Shown piece by piece: positions 1 to 11,745 of a stretch of DNA of 64,000 bases. The notes beneath the pieces were generated by a model that had not been told where the DNA came from, searched no databases, and worked only from the letters and a program-made list of their open reading frames with translations. The DNA lies in the NCBI GenBank assembly GCA_027924585.1, contig BSBM01000637.1:1550001-1614000 (forward strand), written 5' to 3'. Source of the stretch: Larix kaempferi (Eukaryota; Streptophyta; Pinopsida; Pinales; Pinaceae). A program made the position numbers and the translations under genes. Each line of letters begins with the position of its first letter. The stretch's first letter is position 1.

Positions 1-148
1 AGTTTTCAACTTTCCTCCTCTTATAACTTACAAAGTGTAGAGCCCAAAGAAATTATGATATTAGATGCAATTGATTGAGAACCCTTGTTGTGATTGCATT
101 CCATATTATGAAGCATAGAACACTATGCTTCCAGCACTTGAATTTGTC
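1..148. repeat. direct repeat, copy A (cut by window start)
   Basis: About 148 bp that recur at 3157-3303 in the same orientation with roughly ten mismatches. Both copies contain the blocks TTATAACTTACAAAGTGTAG and CACTATGCTTCC. The copies lie 3,156 bp apart and bracket the PHAF1-like exons. They could be arms of an LTR-like element or of a segmental duplication. No TG...CA ends or flanking target duplication can be checked, because copy A begins at the window edge. Confidence 0.8.
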
Positions 149-939
149 GACAAATATCGTAGAAACATAAAGCTGATTTTACATGGAAGATAGAAAATAT
201 ACTTTAAATAAAAAAGTACTTTCGAGTACCAAAGAGGGTGGCAGTTCATGGTACTCAAAGTAATATATAAAAATATGACAAATACCAAAGGGGTATAGAG
301 GTATTTAGCATCCAATCAAAAGACAAAATATGTGTTGGGAATTAACAAATGAAACCAGTAGTTGTAAATAATTCACGGGACCATAGGAAAAATATCCCCT
401 ACACTTAGAGTATGAATTAGTGTTCATCAACAAATGAAGGACAATAATACATATCATGAATCTCATTTGAATGTTTTCAGAAGTCAACACGTAATATGAT
501 GGTTAAAAGAAGATTATATGGAAATTGGTTACAAATAAAAAAATGGACCCATTGATTAGCTTTATAATGATTTATATTAGTCAATGAAATATGTCTAAAT
601 GCCACATATAATTATTGCCAAAGGGGTATTAGGAACCGAATGTGACAAAAAAAACTACTGAAGTCTAAAATCTACATCTGTATTGTCCTGGAATTTTTTT
701 TGACATTTGCATTTTTAGTTTTATTCAAGTCAATGGTGTCCTAAACATGAGCAACAACTTCAATTCCATGACATTCATACACAATGTTTTCCCCGACATC
801 ACAACAACTGTACTGGCTGACAATAAAGCTTCATTCATCATACGTCAAAACTTACCACTATTTTCTGCTTCTCAGAAGTAAATGTAAAGAGAAGGAAAGA
901 TACAAGAATTAACTAAATATCTTAGAAACTTGTAACAAC
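149..939. other. non-coding; downstream side of the PHAF1-like pseudogene
   Basis: I see no convincing exon on either strand. The 3' exons expected after the SPQ-ending exon of the PHAF1-like gene (the family continues with a tryptophan- and cysteine-containing stretch and ends near a CNF motif) are not recognisable here, so that part of the gene is missing or eroded beyond visual recognition. Confidence 0.5.
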
Positions 940-2015
940 CTGAGGTGAAGATCCAAAAGGAAGATGTTGACCCCCAACACTAAACCAAAGTTCATCATAC
1001 AACTGTAAAAAACAATTTATTGCAACAATTTAAAAAATGATCATTAAATTTATAGCATGTAACAAGAAAAACCTTACACATCATTTCTCTTTAGACCCAG
1101 AATATTGGGACCAATAGATATTGATTTGGTTTGCTCAGAAAGGTGCTCAAGAGTAGAGAGAAACATATGATGACTAAATATTCCTACAATTGCAATGTAT
1201 CACAAAGCACATAAAGCATATGTAGCCAGCAATGTAATGCATAACATATCCACAAAATCAATACTGTCTCGGAGGAACAAACCTTTGCATGTACTTCCTT
1301 CATATATAGACTTCTGACAGGCAATGGAGGAAGAATGGTGTTATTAAATTAAGCTCCAACACCAACACTACCACTAGATCTATCGTATATAAAAATATGG
1401 GAGATGACTAGTGTTGTCCCATCAAGAAACTCTAAAGGTAACTCCGCTGCTTACAAGCATAAAAGGAAGTTAGAGAAACAACATATCTAGAAATTTTCAA
1501 ATCTAAAACACAGATGTTCTATTAAACTAGCAGTGGTATTCAACAATAATAAATGAACTCGACTTATCACCTTGTCAGTCCACATAATACTTGAACTTAG
1601 AGGGGATTGGAAATGCAAATGACAAGCCCTGATAACAAAGCATAATGTCATCTTTGATGTTTATTTCCACTAACCTAAAAACTAAAGCAATCTGATAACC
1701 AAGGCACAACATACAATGTCACAACTTACTGGATAGAAAAGTGTATAGATTCCCCTGTCTACATCATAACTTCTAGCATAAGTTGGTCCACATCCACCAT
1801 ATTCAATTGCAAATGTAGCAGGATTAACAGGGACCTTGCAAACACGGGCAATAGATTTAATGAAAAATAGTAAATACAAAATCTTGTTGGATAGATTGAA
1901 TAAGAGAATTAAATTGCATACGAGAGAATAAGGAAAAAGTTTCATATCCAATGACAGATTTTCCATAGTGCATTTGAAGTCTTTGCACATAAAAGACATC
2001 TATAAGGCGTAACCG
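940..2015 (-). pseudogene. UPF0183 / PHAF1-family gene fragment, five exons, two in-frame stops
   Basis: Five minus-strand blocks, read from high to low coordinate, match the UPF0183 family (PHAF1/C16orf70 in animals, At3g51130-type in plants) as I know it. 1922-2015 gives RLRLIDVFYVQRLQMHYG. 1730-1834 holds GPTYARSYDVDRGIYTLFYP and ends at a GTAAGT donor. 1571-1628 gives GLSFAFPIPS. 1283-1446 holds ELPLEFLDGTT and LPPLPVRSLYMKEVHAK. 940-1002 gives ELWFSVGGQHLPFGSSPQ. Junctions are in phase with plausible splice sites, except the donor near 1921, which I cannot place. A TGA at 1575-1577 and a TAA at 1349-1351 interrupt the frame, and first and last exons are absent. Introns are retained, so this is a duplicated or decayed gene and not a processed copy. 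Animal PHAF1 acts with BCAS3 in autophagy; a plant role is inference only. Confidence 0.82.
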
Positions 2016-2655
2016 CTGTCACAAAATAAAACAATTAAACTAAATATTATATTAAGAATCTAATCTGATAGAGATGTTTGTTATTAACTATCATTAATGA
2101 TGAACTTATGATGCCAAAACCAAAAGTAACTTAAAGGACATAAATTCCACATTTGTCATTTAAACAAGGTTAACATAATTATTCCTACATAGAAAGGCAG
2201 GTCCTAGAGAATCAAGATGCATGCCAAATTTCTAACCCATTCTTCCTTTACCTGGTATATGAGACTAGCCTATTTAACACAATATTACTTGAATATCGAG
2301 ATGGAAATAAATGTTTCTTTAGTATAAAGACAGCCTGCATAAATCACTCTAATCCTTAAGGTATTAATCTTCAGCATAAAACATGGATCTACTTGTGTGC
2401 GGAGAGGGGTGTTTCAAACACTTAGATCATGCTAACAAAGTTATCAGATCAATGGAAGGAGAAAGAGAGAATTGAATTTGTTTCAATGGAACAAACTTGA
2501 TTTGAGAAGTTGCGAGTGCCTGCAAAGAAGAAGGATACATGACAATCAAAATATATGAATTTTGTCCAAGAACAAAATGCTCATTGCACCCTTTTTGTTT
2601 CATTATGTGCAATCTTTTCTAATCCAATGAAAATATTAAATTGCAACAACAAAAT

Positions 2656-2721
2656 CATGAACAATCATAACTATTACAAGCATTCACCAACCCTGTTCAA
2701 GTCTAACTTTCACACTAGTAT
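2656..2721 (+). repeat. dispersed repeat, paired with 14384-14450
   Basis: About 66 bp starting CATGAACAATCATAACTATT are repeated nearly identically at 14384-14450 (CCCTG versus CCCCG, TTT versus TCT). The two copies have different flanks, so this is a shared fragment of a larger repeat family. Confidence 0.8.
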
Positions 2722-3156
2722 AGAATGGCATGGAAAGTATTATCATGAATCCCATGGCTTGGGAAATGGAGACACTTCCCATGTCAAAGTCCATGGGTGA
2801 ATGCAATATGTGCCATTTTTATTTATAACAAGAATGTGTATATTTCCATATCATAAATAATTGCATCCAGACTAGTCAACGATGTAATATGAAATGATTA
2901 TTATATCTAAGCTTAAAAATTAGATTTTTTTTTCAAGCAAAGGGAGTCCAAAAAGAGATAGGTATCCTTTCTAGAGGATATCATAGGCTAACTATAAGTA
3001 TACAATCGAAATAAATCATCTAGAATAAGAACAGTCTTGCAAAACATAATACTAGAGTTGAATGAAAATAGTGCTTTTTCTATGAATCTTCCAACTTGGC
3101 ATTCACATGCTAAAGTCCTTGATGTTCCAGGTCCATGGCTTCAAACTGTTGATGTA

Positions 3157-3303
3157 TAGTTTTCAAATTTCCTCCTCTTATAACTTACAAAGTGTAGAGC
3201 CCAAATAAATTATGAGATTAGAGGCAATTGATTGAGAACCCTTGTTGTGATTGCATGCCATATTATGAAACATAGAACACTATGCTTCCAACACTTGAAT
3301 TTA
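3157..3303. repeat. direct repeat, copy B
   Basis: Second copy of the sequence at 1-148, same orientation. Divergence is spread along its length (for example AAAGAAATT versus AAATAAATT), so the duplication is not recent. Confidence 0.8.
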
Positions 3304-3448
3304 TCTTTTTCATTGCATGAGTGTATCCAATATCATTGTGTTGTGAGAGATGCATCGGTGTGCATTTTTGTGAACTATATTTTTCACTAAGAAAAATGAA
3401 GCCTCATTTTCAAATATGTAGTCCTCATGACGTTAACTCTAAAAACAA

Positions 3449-3592
3449 ATTAACTAGTTTAATTCATAAATAACAATGCATAGAATAAACTGAAACTTGA
3501 ACTGAAGCATGAACAATATAACAAAATAAAAATAAGCTACTAATCACAAAAAAAAGCTTTTTCCGACAAAGCCTTCCTTCTGGTGTATGTTA
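3449..3592 (+). repeat. outlying copy of the 13-20 kb array leader
   Basis: Contains ATAACAATGCATAG and ATAAGCTACTAATCAC followed by a short T-rich run and CTTCCTTCTGGTGTAT. The same order occurs at 15697-15850 and, in part, at the start of each unit of the 15.8-20 kb array. The match stops at about 3592, where the sequence becomes unrelated. Confidence 0.75.
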
Positions 3593-4042
3593 ACATGTGT
3601 ATCTGGCATGATCCATGCGTTGCATGTGTAGCTGGCATGAGAAACTGGAATCTGAAGCGGTGATTTGTGTTAAGTCTCAGCTTCATTTGATATTTATTCA
3701 CCCTATGCGTGGAAGCACCGAAACGTTGAAACATTAGTCTCGGCGATCTGCCGGTTGTGGGCGAGTCAGGTCTTCCTAGCATTGGAAAATAAAGGTCTAG
3801 TGGTTGCGATGTCAATTCTAGAACCATGAGTTAAGCCCTAAAAATTCTCCTCTTGCTAATGCTGTAACACAACTCAACGTTAGACTGTATCTTAGCATGG
3901 ATTTTTCAAATGGGAAGGTTTGGCTTCTATGGGAGTTTCAAGGGCATGACAACGATAAAAGCAGGGGGAAGATGATGAACTAAAGTATTAACGTATAAGA
4001 CCATGTCTACATGAACCAAATTTTTGCATTTGAAATTTGTTT

Positions 4043-4238
4043 AAAAATTCTTTTTCAATATCAATTTTTTCCTTTTGAAAAAATAGAATTCAAAAGTTTT
4101 AAAAAGATTAAAAAGAATTCCAGCATTTTGCAAAAGTTTGGCCTAGTGGGGTTACTTTAAAATTCTTTTTCAATATCAATTTTTTTCCTTTTGAAAAAAA
4201 ATAGAATTCAAAAGTTTTAAAAAGAATTAAAAAGTGTG
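4043..4238 (+). repeat. tandem duplication, about 115-bp spacing
   Basis: The block TTCTTTTTCAATATCAATTT followed by an A-rich tract and AGAATTCAAAAGTTTTAAAA occurs at about 4048 and again at about 4163. It is AT-rich non-coding DNA. The surrounding 3593-4856 interval otherwise shows nothing I can name. Confidence 0.7.
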
Positions 4239-4856
4239 AGAAAAGTTTTGTATAGTCAAATTACAATATTTTCCATTGGATTAAAAAGTTTGGAATAGTT
4301 TTGCATGGTTAGAGTTCAAATTTTTATTTTTGGATTAAAAAATTCAAAAAACTTTGCAAATGTTTTTGCATAATTTGTGTTACAATCTTTTCATTTTGGT
4401 TTACATGGAATTAGTTAATTTTTCCTTTTTAGAAATTTTTTGAAAAGCTGTGCTTAAATTGGATTAAATCTTTTTCATGAACCTTTAAAAGTAATCCAAG
4501 TTGCAATTTCTTTTTAATTTTTTTCTTTAAATGTGTAATAGATCTTTTTGATTAAGACCCTATGCACATGTTTCTTGGAAACATTAAACCAATAGAAACC
4601 ATATTGAAAAGGTCATTTAACAACATTTGGAAGAACCATACACATTTGAAAGAACCTTCCACACACATTTGCATTTGAAGAACACCTTGAACATCACATG
4701 TTGAGATAATTTGAGAGTAATTTCTTTCCAAAAAACAGAAATAAACTTTAATTAGTTACATTTTGTTTTGGAGTTAGAATATTTTCATGATTTTCATGCA
4801 CAATTAGAGAGAGTTGCACCTTTAGAGTTCATTTTTCTTGAGATATATTGTGTATG

Positions 4857-5250
4857 AGGCACCGTATCCTCTTCACTCGCATCTTATGATGATCTTGTGA
4901 ATGAGAAAGTGTATCTCGCTTGTAATAGTTTAGGAGTTGATTTTTTCAAAGCATCTTATATCGAGCCACCGTATCCTCTTCACTCGCACCTTATGGCGAC
5001 CTTGTGAATGAGAAAGTGGATCTCACTTGTAACAGAGTAGATTTAATTTTCGCATACAGTTTTTCGAGCCATCTTATCCTCTTCACTTGGGCCTTATGGT
5101 GATCTTGTGAATGAGAAAGTGGATCTCACTTGTAACAGTTTAGAATTTAATTCATAATCATTCCAAAGGGCTCTGCGTATCATCTTCACTTGGGCCTTAT
5201 GGCGATCTTGTGAATGAGAAACAGGGATCCCCCATGTAATAGAATTAGAT
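4857..5250 (+). repeat. minisatellite, four copies of an about 103-bp unit
   Basis: Four imperfect units begin near 4857, 4963, 5065 and 5168. Each holds CTCTTCACT, CTTATGG(C/T)GA, TTGTGAATGAGAA and a block ending TTGTAA(T/C)AG. The last unit diverges at its 3' end. The array lies upstream of the gypsy gag remnant and may sit in that element's LTR or leader; no LTR borders are clear. Confidence 0.85.
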
Positions 5251-6520
5251 TCATGTTTACTTGAGATATCTGTTTGGATTACAGTGGTTTTTACACATCA
5301 ATCATTATCCATATTTCAGAAAAACTGTGCATGAACATACAAAATCTACCAGAAATTTTGCATGTTTGAAAGAAACTCATGAACCTCTAACTCTTCCTTA
5401 ATTTAGAATATTCATCGAATTGAAAGGTAGCGTAGTGAGCATCTTGCATTGTGTGGTTCATTTTGTTTTTGAGTCAAAACACCACCAGTTTCACTTCCAC
5501 TCCTGAAACTCAACAAACTACCCTTAAAATTGGCGCTTAATCTAAAATTGACAAACTTTTGATGTTCATATCACCAACAAGTTTAGGTTAGTGCCCTGGA
5601 TAGGTTTGGAGAGTTAACACTCCTGGGCTGCAAAACTCTGAAACTAGCATTGATTAAAGAGAGTAAATCCATTAGTAGCATGAAAAGCCTGTCGGGAAAG
5701 TGCTTGTGAAACATGCGTTAAGCACGAGGTCAATCTGAATAAGTAAAGAGTGGTTCCCCCCTCTTGCTTGTTTAGTAGGACATGTACTCATCACATAACT
5801 CTATGTAAGTGACAAGTCCTCGGGGTGACACCACTTTTCTATAGAACCTGGTTATGAGGGTTGTCCTCGACTTGCGACTGTTCCGCTCGACCGTGAATTG
5901 TGAAGTGGTAACTTTAGTGGATTTTCCTAGGATATCACATAGGCTACTGTAAGTGGGGAAATCTTGCAGTCCTGAGACAGAATTTGGAACTTTTACTCAT
6001 TGGGAGGGTGATTGGTCAGGAACCAACGCTTGCACCCCTAGCGATTAAAGTTTATTATAACTATTTCTCACACCTTCGCTTCTAGAAATTGCATGAGGAC
6101 ATGAAATCCCTCAGCAACTACTAGTTTCGGAAGGCCCTCTAATCCAACTTTTCACTGAGCTTCGGTTCTTTGGAAGAGTAAGTTTGCTTGCTTGAAATCT
6201 CTAGGGAATTTTGACTGTGTGGAGACTTTTCATTTTTTGAGTTTAGACTACCTTAGGATTGTTTGATTCAAACTATCATTTTAAACACATCCTTTTATCA
6301 ACTTCTTCGAAGTGTCTACTCTCTCGATCCGCCAGTCACGGCAGCAGCGAGGTGAGTCACCAGAAATTGAAGGCCCTGCTACATTGTAGAGACAGACACA
6401 AAAACCACATCCTAATGACTTGGAAATGGAGCTGATTTTAAACTCAATTAATATTACTCGAGAAGAACAACATCAAACAAACCCCGAACATTCATTATCA
6501 CATCACGAACTGAATACAGA
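5251..6520 (+). other. non-coding, probable gypsy leader region
   Basis: No open frame of note. AATTGGCGC at about 5529 weakly resembles the start of the primer-binding site used by some plant gypsy elements, but the following bases do not fit, so it is not called. By position this would be the untranslated leader of the gag-protease pseudogene that follows. Confidence 0.3.
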
Positions 6521-6740
6521 CATAATTGATTATGTTGTTCATGATCACACAATGAGTGAGTGATGAAGTAGGAGAGGAAGATTGCGTTAGTTGGTATTCT
6601 TCTCGACGTTTCGAGCCGCAAAGTAGGGCTCATCATCAGGAGAGAGTGTCTCCTGATGATGAGCCCTACTTTGCGGCTCGAAACGTCAAGAAGAAATACC
6701 AACTAACGCAGTCTTCCTCTCCTACTTCATAATTGATTAT
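6521..6740. mobile_element. fold-back (MITE-like) insertion with 13-bp target duplication
   Basis: Arms at 6563-6643 and 6649-6730 are inverted copies, about 96% identical, separated by a 5-bp loop (GAGTG). The 13-bp CATAATTGATTAT flanks the insertion at 6521-6533 and 6728-6740 and fits a target-site duplication. A 27-29 bp stretch (from 6534) lies only on the left, outside the arm. Each arm contains TTTCGAGCCGCAAAGTAGGG, which forms its own small hairpin (GAGCC/GGCTC). There is no coding capacity. The long duplication is unusual for a MITE and recalls fold-back or target-primed insertion. Confidence 0.75.
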
Positions 6741-9260
6741 CTTACTCTAGTTGAAATTGAAACATTGAAACATCACACACATGCTCACGTAATTTCTCCT
6801 TTGATGAGTCTTTCAGAACCAGTTGCACTTACTATCCGTGAGTCATTGGGAGATATCAAACCTCTTTTTGAAAGTTTGAATGACATGCAAAATTCAACAC
6901 AGTGACCTTATGGATTCATCAGGAGCATAAGGGACTACATCGTCACAACATCAAACAATTGCTGGAGGTAGAAATACTTCCAATTTGGCCTTTACATCAA
7001 TCCCAACAGTTAGTATACCTATTAGTAGCACAAGTTCAACCAGCACTTCAGTGCCAGTTGGTATAGTTTCGGGTTCCAATCCCGGAAGTACATCCACTTC
7101 ATCTGCAGGAATCCCTACTGAAACGTATGCCATACCAAACATTGGTTTCCCATACGGTTCGGCTAATAAAGGTCAATACACACAAGGAGTAAACTAGAAT
7201 CCTCATGGTATGCTTAACACTTGTCCAAATTCTACTTCTGGGGGAAACCCTTCACCATGGAATGGTAATATTCCTAGCGGAAGCAATGAACCATTGAACA
7301 TTTATGCCAATTGGGGCCATGCTCCTCAGATTAATGGAAATGCCCCAGGGGGTTATCCTCCGACTTATCCAAACACAATTCCTAGGGGCAATCCACTTAT
7401 CAACCCCATTCCGCCATGGAGTGGGGAGGTTTCAGGAAGTATCCGATCTTATTGGGGCCCACCTTTGTAAGGAGGAAATCAACCTTGGAACACACATCCA
7501 AACCAAGGAAACATTCAATGGAGTGGTCCAATTCCAACCAGTAACCAATCTAATTGGGGCCTACCCCCGCAAGGGGGCAATCCACCCATGAATCCCAACC
7601 AGCCAGTGAGTGGTAATGTTCCACCAAGTAACCAATCTCAATGGAACATACCCCTACAAGGGGGAAATCCACCCATTAATCCTAACCAACAATGGAGTGG
7701 TAATGTTCCAACAAGTAACCAATCTCAATGGAACATACCTCCGCAAGGGGGCAATCCATACATGCAGCCTAGTTCACAATGGACTGGTCAATATGCAGGA
7801 AGTAACCAACCTTTTTGGCTTCCACCTCCGCAAGGAGGAAGTCAACCTTGGAATGATTTTCAATACCAAGTTCAAAAACCATGGTGTGGTCAGGTTCTAG
7901 AAAATAACCAATATTCTTGGGCCCCACCTCCGCAAGGAGGAAATCTACCCATTGGTCATGTTCCGGGAAGTAGCCAATCTTCTTGGGGTCAATCTCCGCA
8001 AAGGGGAAACCCACCTTGGAATTATTGTCACACCCAGGGACCACATCAATGGAGTGGTTAGGGTCTAGAAAATAACCAATCTTTTTTGGACCTAACCCCG
8101 AAAGGGGGCAATCAAACCATTAACCCCATTCCGCAATGGAGTGGTCAGGTTCTAGAAAATAGCCAATATTTTTGGAACCAACCTGCAAGACTTGCGTTTG
8201 ATCCAGCTAGGAAGCCACATGGACATCATGTCAATGGTATGATCGATTCCATCAACCATCTTGAGTAGATTACCCCACATTTGGGACAAGCTTCTATTCA
8301 AAATTTGCAACACACAACTGGCCAGGAAATACAGGAACCTACTAATCCTTCCAACAATTCTATCATCCTCACAGTCTCATCCATGGACCTGAGAGGAAAG
8401 AAGAAGAAGTACAAGGTTAATCAAAGTGCTAATCCTTCCCAGAATTCTAAAATCCTTATAGTTGAGTCCAAATACCTTAGGGAAAAGAAGAAGAAGTACA
8501 AGAGTAAGCAAAATGCTAAATCTGCGAACAAAGATGCACCAACTATGCTTCAATGAGGTGGGAAACAACAACCCACTATTTTGACATTGGTACCCCCCCC
8601 CAGGGGGAAACCAACCAACCCCCCCTGCAAGGGGGCAATGATCCTTATGCCAATGTCTTCATGTGTGATCTTGAGATGAACATTCAAACAAGACTTGATT
8701 CTTAAGATGTCTCTCCTAGTACATTGGATCAATCAGAATCACAGCCAAGTGGTTATCTCTACATTGAGAAACCAGCCTTAGACTTAGTACCATACCCCCC
8801 CCAAGGTGTTCTCCGTAGAACAATGCATAATCCTAGTACGCAAGCTGCTTAGAACAGTAATGTTCTTGAGGACTTAGCCCAAGTACCATGTGCCATGTCG
8901 GCCTTGGAGGTATTGCAATATCGTTCTGCGCAAAGAAAGGAACTATTATCTACAATTGGCGCTGTTGATCCATCCGATGAGACTTTGATCACATCCGACA
9001 TAAACCATTCAATATGTCGGATCCTTTCCGAAGTTGCTTTTCAGATTAAAGTAATGACTCATGGTAAGAACATCTGTCTAACCATAGTAGATGAAAGGAC
9101 ATCAGCTTGTGTAATGTCATTTAATTGTTGGCAAGCATTTGGATCACCCCTATCTGTTGTAGAAGTTTCAAACCAATCTACTCAAATAGCTTCGGCAGAT
9201 TCATATCAAAATCTTCCCTTGATGGAGGAATATGATTTGGTTACTTGGCCCATTTGGGCT
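6741..9260 (+). pseudogene. Ty3/gypsy gag-protease pseudogene
   Basis: From 6901 to 8556 a single frame is broken by stops at 7195, 7468, 8059, 8266 and 8554. It encodes a Ser/Thr-rich start and a long repetitive segment built on PPQGGNPP, QWSG and SNQSQW motifs. Frame changes lead into a second part, open from 8895, with a segment (MSALEVLQ, QRKELLST, then GAVDPSDETL) typical of the gag-to-protease region of plant gypsy elements. The retropepsin motif is degenerate: IVDERTSACVMS stands where the family has D-E/S-G-A-S-T-C, so the catalytic Gly-Ala is lost. Downstream of about 9250 the frame stays open to 9914 but no longer resembles protease or reverse transcriptase, so pol is missing. The fold-back element lies at its 5' edge. 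Confidence 0.75.
7470..8160 (+). repeat. protein-coding tandem repeats within gypsy gag
   Basis: About seven to eight degenerate units of 25-32 codons, each with an aromatic residue, PPPQGGN or a variant, a Pro/Asn-rich linker and QWSG followed by a SNQ/NNQ triplet. DNA identity between the two units at 7615-7690 and 7691-7760 is high, so the repeat expanded at DNA level. The composition (G, N, P, Q, W) suggests a disordered, possibly RNA-binding gag region. Confidence 0.75.
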
Positions 9261-11327
9261 GTGAGATCTCCTATCTCACATGACTTCTTGGATTACATTT
9301 TATCATCAAATGAAGATATCCCTGAAGTTGTAAAGATTTGGTTGCACCCACCTAAGGAAATCCTTTGTGGGGCCACTGGGAGCATAATTGGATTAAATCT
9401 ACCCAAGTATAGGAGCATGATCTGCATGTTCCTCGATCTAATCTGGTATATTTGGAAGCTTGCATATAGGTTTAGGCCATCCCTTTGTGAAGATGAATTT
9501 GAACCTTTTGCAACCCAAACTTGCCATAGGGTCGAACTTGTTGGGAATTGGTGGGTCAGCCCTTCATATCTGTATTTTCCACCATTCCGACAGCAAAGCC
9601 TACCGAACATGGGACACCCTAGTCAGAACCCCATTGCCATTTTGGTTCCCATGCTGAATTATTCTCATAGGCCCGGGAGCCCTATTAGTCCCATCATGAC
9701 TTGGAGTTTGAGACCACACATTTATCTTTTATACATTTCTGACCATATCCTGATGGGCTCCCAATTTTTTTTCATTTCACATAAGCATGTGTTAAAATAT
9801 CCACTTGAACATTCATGCAAACTACTTCGTTGCTTATTGCTTATGTTGCATATTTTCCTCTGCAGTCACTTTTTGTTTCAAGATGCCTACCAACTATTGC
9901 TTCTGTATATTTGACCCATACCCATGGAGGAAACATCTGTAAGAGTGTACATAACTAGTTCAACCCTTGTTTGCAATATGGATCTTTTCCTTAGCCTGAT
10001 CCATGCCCTTGACATTGAGGTGCATGCCCATGAGACACTCATTTCCTCTAATGTATCATAGCATGCTTTATTCTGTTTTCAAGCTAATAAATGAAAAAGG
10101 TTAAAAAAATTGAAAAACACAAAAATCCAAAAAGGGAGAGACTTGAATCACTTCATATTATAAACCTTGAAGAAAACGACAACAGTCAGTCCTTGTCGCC
10201 CTTGAACACGGCACATAATTTGGTCTCTGCTGTCAGTACACCATCTGCATTTGCCTTAGGAAACTGTACCAGTATTTTGAACAGATCTCCACCGATGGGT
10301 TATCCTTCCTGTCACCAATGGAGCTTTCATTAATGTATCTGGCATTCGCGGATTTCATTAAGGTCGGTTACTCAAAGTCCTATGTTTCCAAGTGTCCATT
10401 CTGCGTCGTGTTATTTGTTCAAGGGAAGTTCAAACCAAGTCGGCTATTCCTCAAATATTCCTGACCAATCATGTCGGCCTTCCTTGTGTCAGTATACAGT
10501 GTTGGATCTTGCAGTTCTACCAAATTATATCAGACTATTGATCTTTGTTTCGTATCGGTTGATGTCGGATGCCTTAATTTCCTCCTTTCGATGGATCTAT
10601 TCCTATCGACATCAAATCATCATCTAGGACATGGATCTAGAAACCCAAGAGTGCCTTGGATCTTGCAGTCATTAGCGATAGGTTTCCTCACAAATGACAG
10701 TGGGTATACATCAATGACCCCTGATTTTTTGACTCTACAAGTGTTCGACTTCAGAACATCTATTCACACTAGTTAGTTTGTACTCAGTACCTTAGAGTCC
10801 ATCATCATTATCGGTGGGTCTCTTCACATCTATTAATAGTATACATCAATGACTGGTAATCAGATGGTGTTTTATTATGCTCGACATCAGATCACTTATT
10901 CACATGATATAAACTCGTACTATCATCAGTTTGTATTGAAGACCTTGGGAAAAACAGTTGTATCATTCATCGATGCACTGCCCGAGCCGCGCAATATTAG
11001 ACTGCCATGTCATAAGTTCAATAAAGACTTTGTTCTTGCACTCATCAAAGTGCATGTTTACACTTCTGAAAAATTTACTTTTGACATCGATCCAATGTGT
11101 ATTGTTCGTGGCCATGCTTGTTTATTGCTGATCATGGGTATGCCCACCTCAGGAAGATATTATATATTTGAGAAATTGTTATGTTTTGCAGGTGTGATCC
11201 TCAATCCTGCACCCATGAGTTTTCCTTTCCTCATCCTTGCTTTGAACGATAAAGAGTATCAGTATAAAGAGTATAAATTTCAGTAATGTATTTCGGCCCT
11301 TAGCTCTGCTTCGGACCTCACACATTA
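9261..11327 (+). other. unassigned region between gypsy gag-PR and a putative LTR
   Basis: Contains an open stretch to 9914 and another at 10849-11286 (145 codons), neither with a domain I recognise. By position it would be the eroded remainder of the upstream gypsy element, but no reverse transcriptase, RNase H or integrase motif is visible. Treat it as unknown. Confidence 0.3.
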
Positions 11328-11745
11328 TGGGGGATCTGTTAACAATCAAATTAACACCCCTAGTCATATGACAAAAGAAGCACATTTTTACTATGCGCCC
11401 GCAACATGAAGACAGAAACACAAGTACATTCAGAGACAAGTCCTCTCTGATTTAATCACTTCTCCCATAAATGGAAGGATTAGGTGAAGAAAGTCAGAAC
11501 TTAAGAAGACCAAGTTCAGTAAATGAACCACTCACCAAACGCTTGAAACTAAGCTACACTAATAAAAAAGTGAAGAGAAATGCATTAAAGTGCATTAATT
11601 GTGCTTAAAATATGCTAAGTTGTGCAAAAAGCCTAAAAAACTATGGAAAAGTGGGTTTTCAGGTTAAAATAATCTAAAATGAGGAAAATGAGTAATCGCA
11701 CATTTAGAAGAAAATACTAAAGCTCATTTCCCAATGCTATATAAG
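11328..11745 (+). promoter_or_regulatory. putative polypurine tract, LTR start and TATA box (plus)
   Basis: ATGGGGGATC at 11328-11336 is followed by TGTTAACA at 11337, the pattern of a polypurine tract abutting an LTR that begins with TG. A TATA box (TATATAAG, 11738-11745) lies about 400 bp further on, where an LTR promoter would be. A very similar layout occurs at 43244-43583. The other LTR end was not found. Confidence 0.4.

Larger units (their letters stand above)
2016..3448. other. non-coding, with two dispersed repeats
   Basis: This is where the 5' exons of the PHAF1-like gene would lie, but I cannot identify them. The stretch holds the dispersed repeat at 2656-2721 and direct-repeat copy B at 3157-3303. 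The small open frames here lack recognisable domains. Confidence 0.5.

Noticed and set aside
1073-1145. Possible extra exon of the PHAF1-like gene (LSEQTKSISIGPN)
   Set aside because: It lies between two exons that join directly in the family, so it is intronic. No family match.
5525-5545. Primer-binding site (TGGCGC) for the gypsy element
   Set aside because: Only about eight bases match and no LTR end with CA precedes it.
10849-11286. 145-codon open frame as a host gene
   Set aside because: No recognisable domain, no splice or start context, and it sits just before a putative LTR border.
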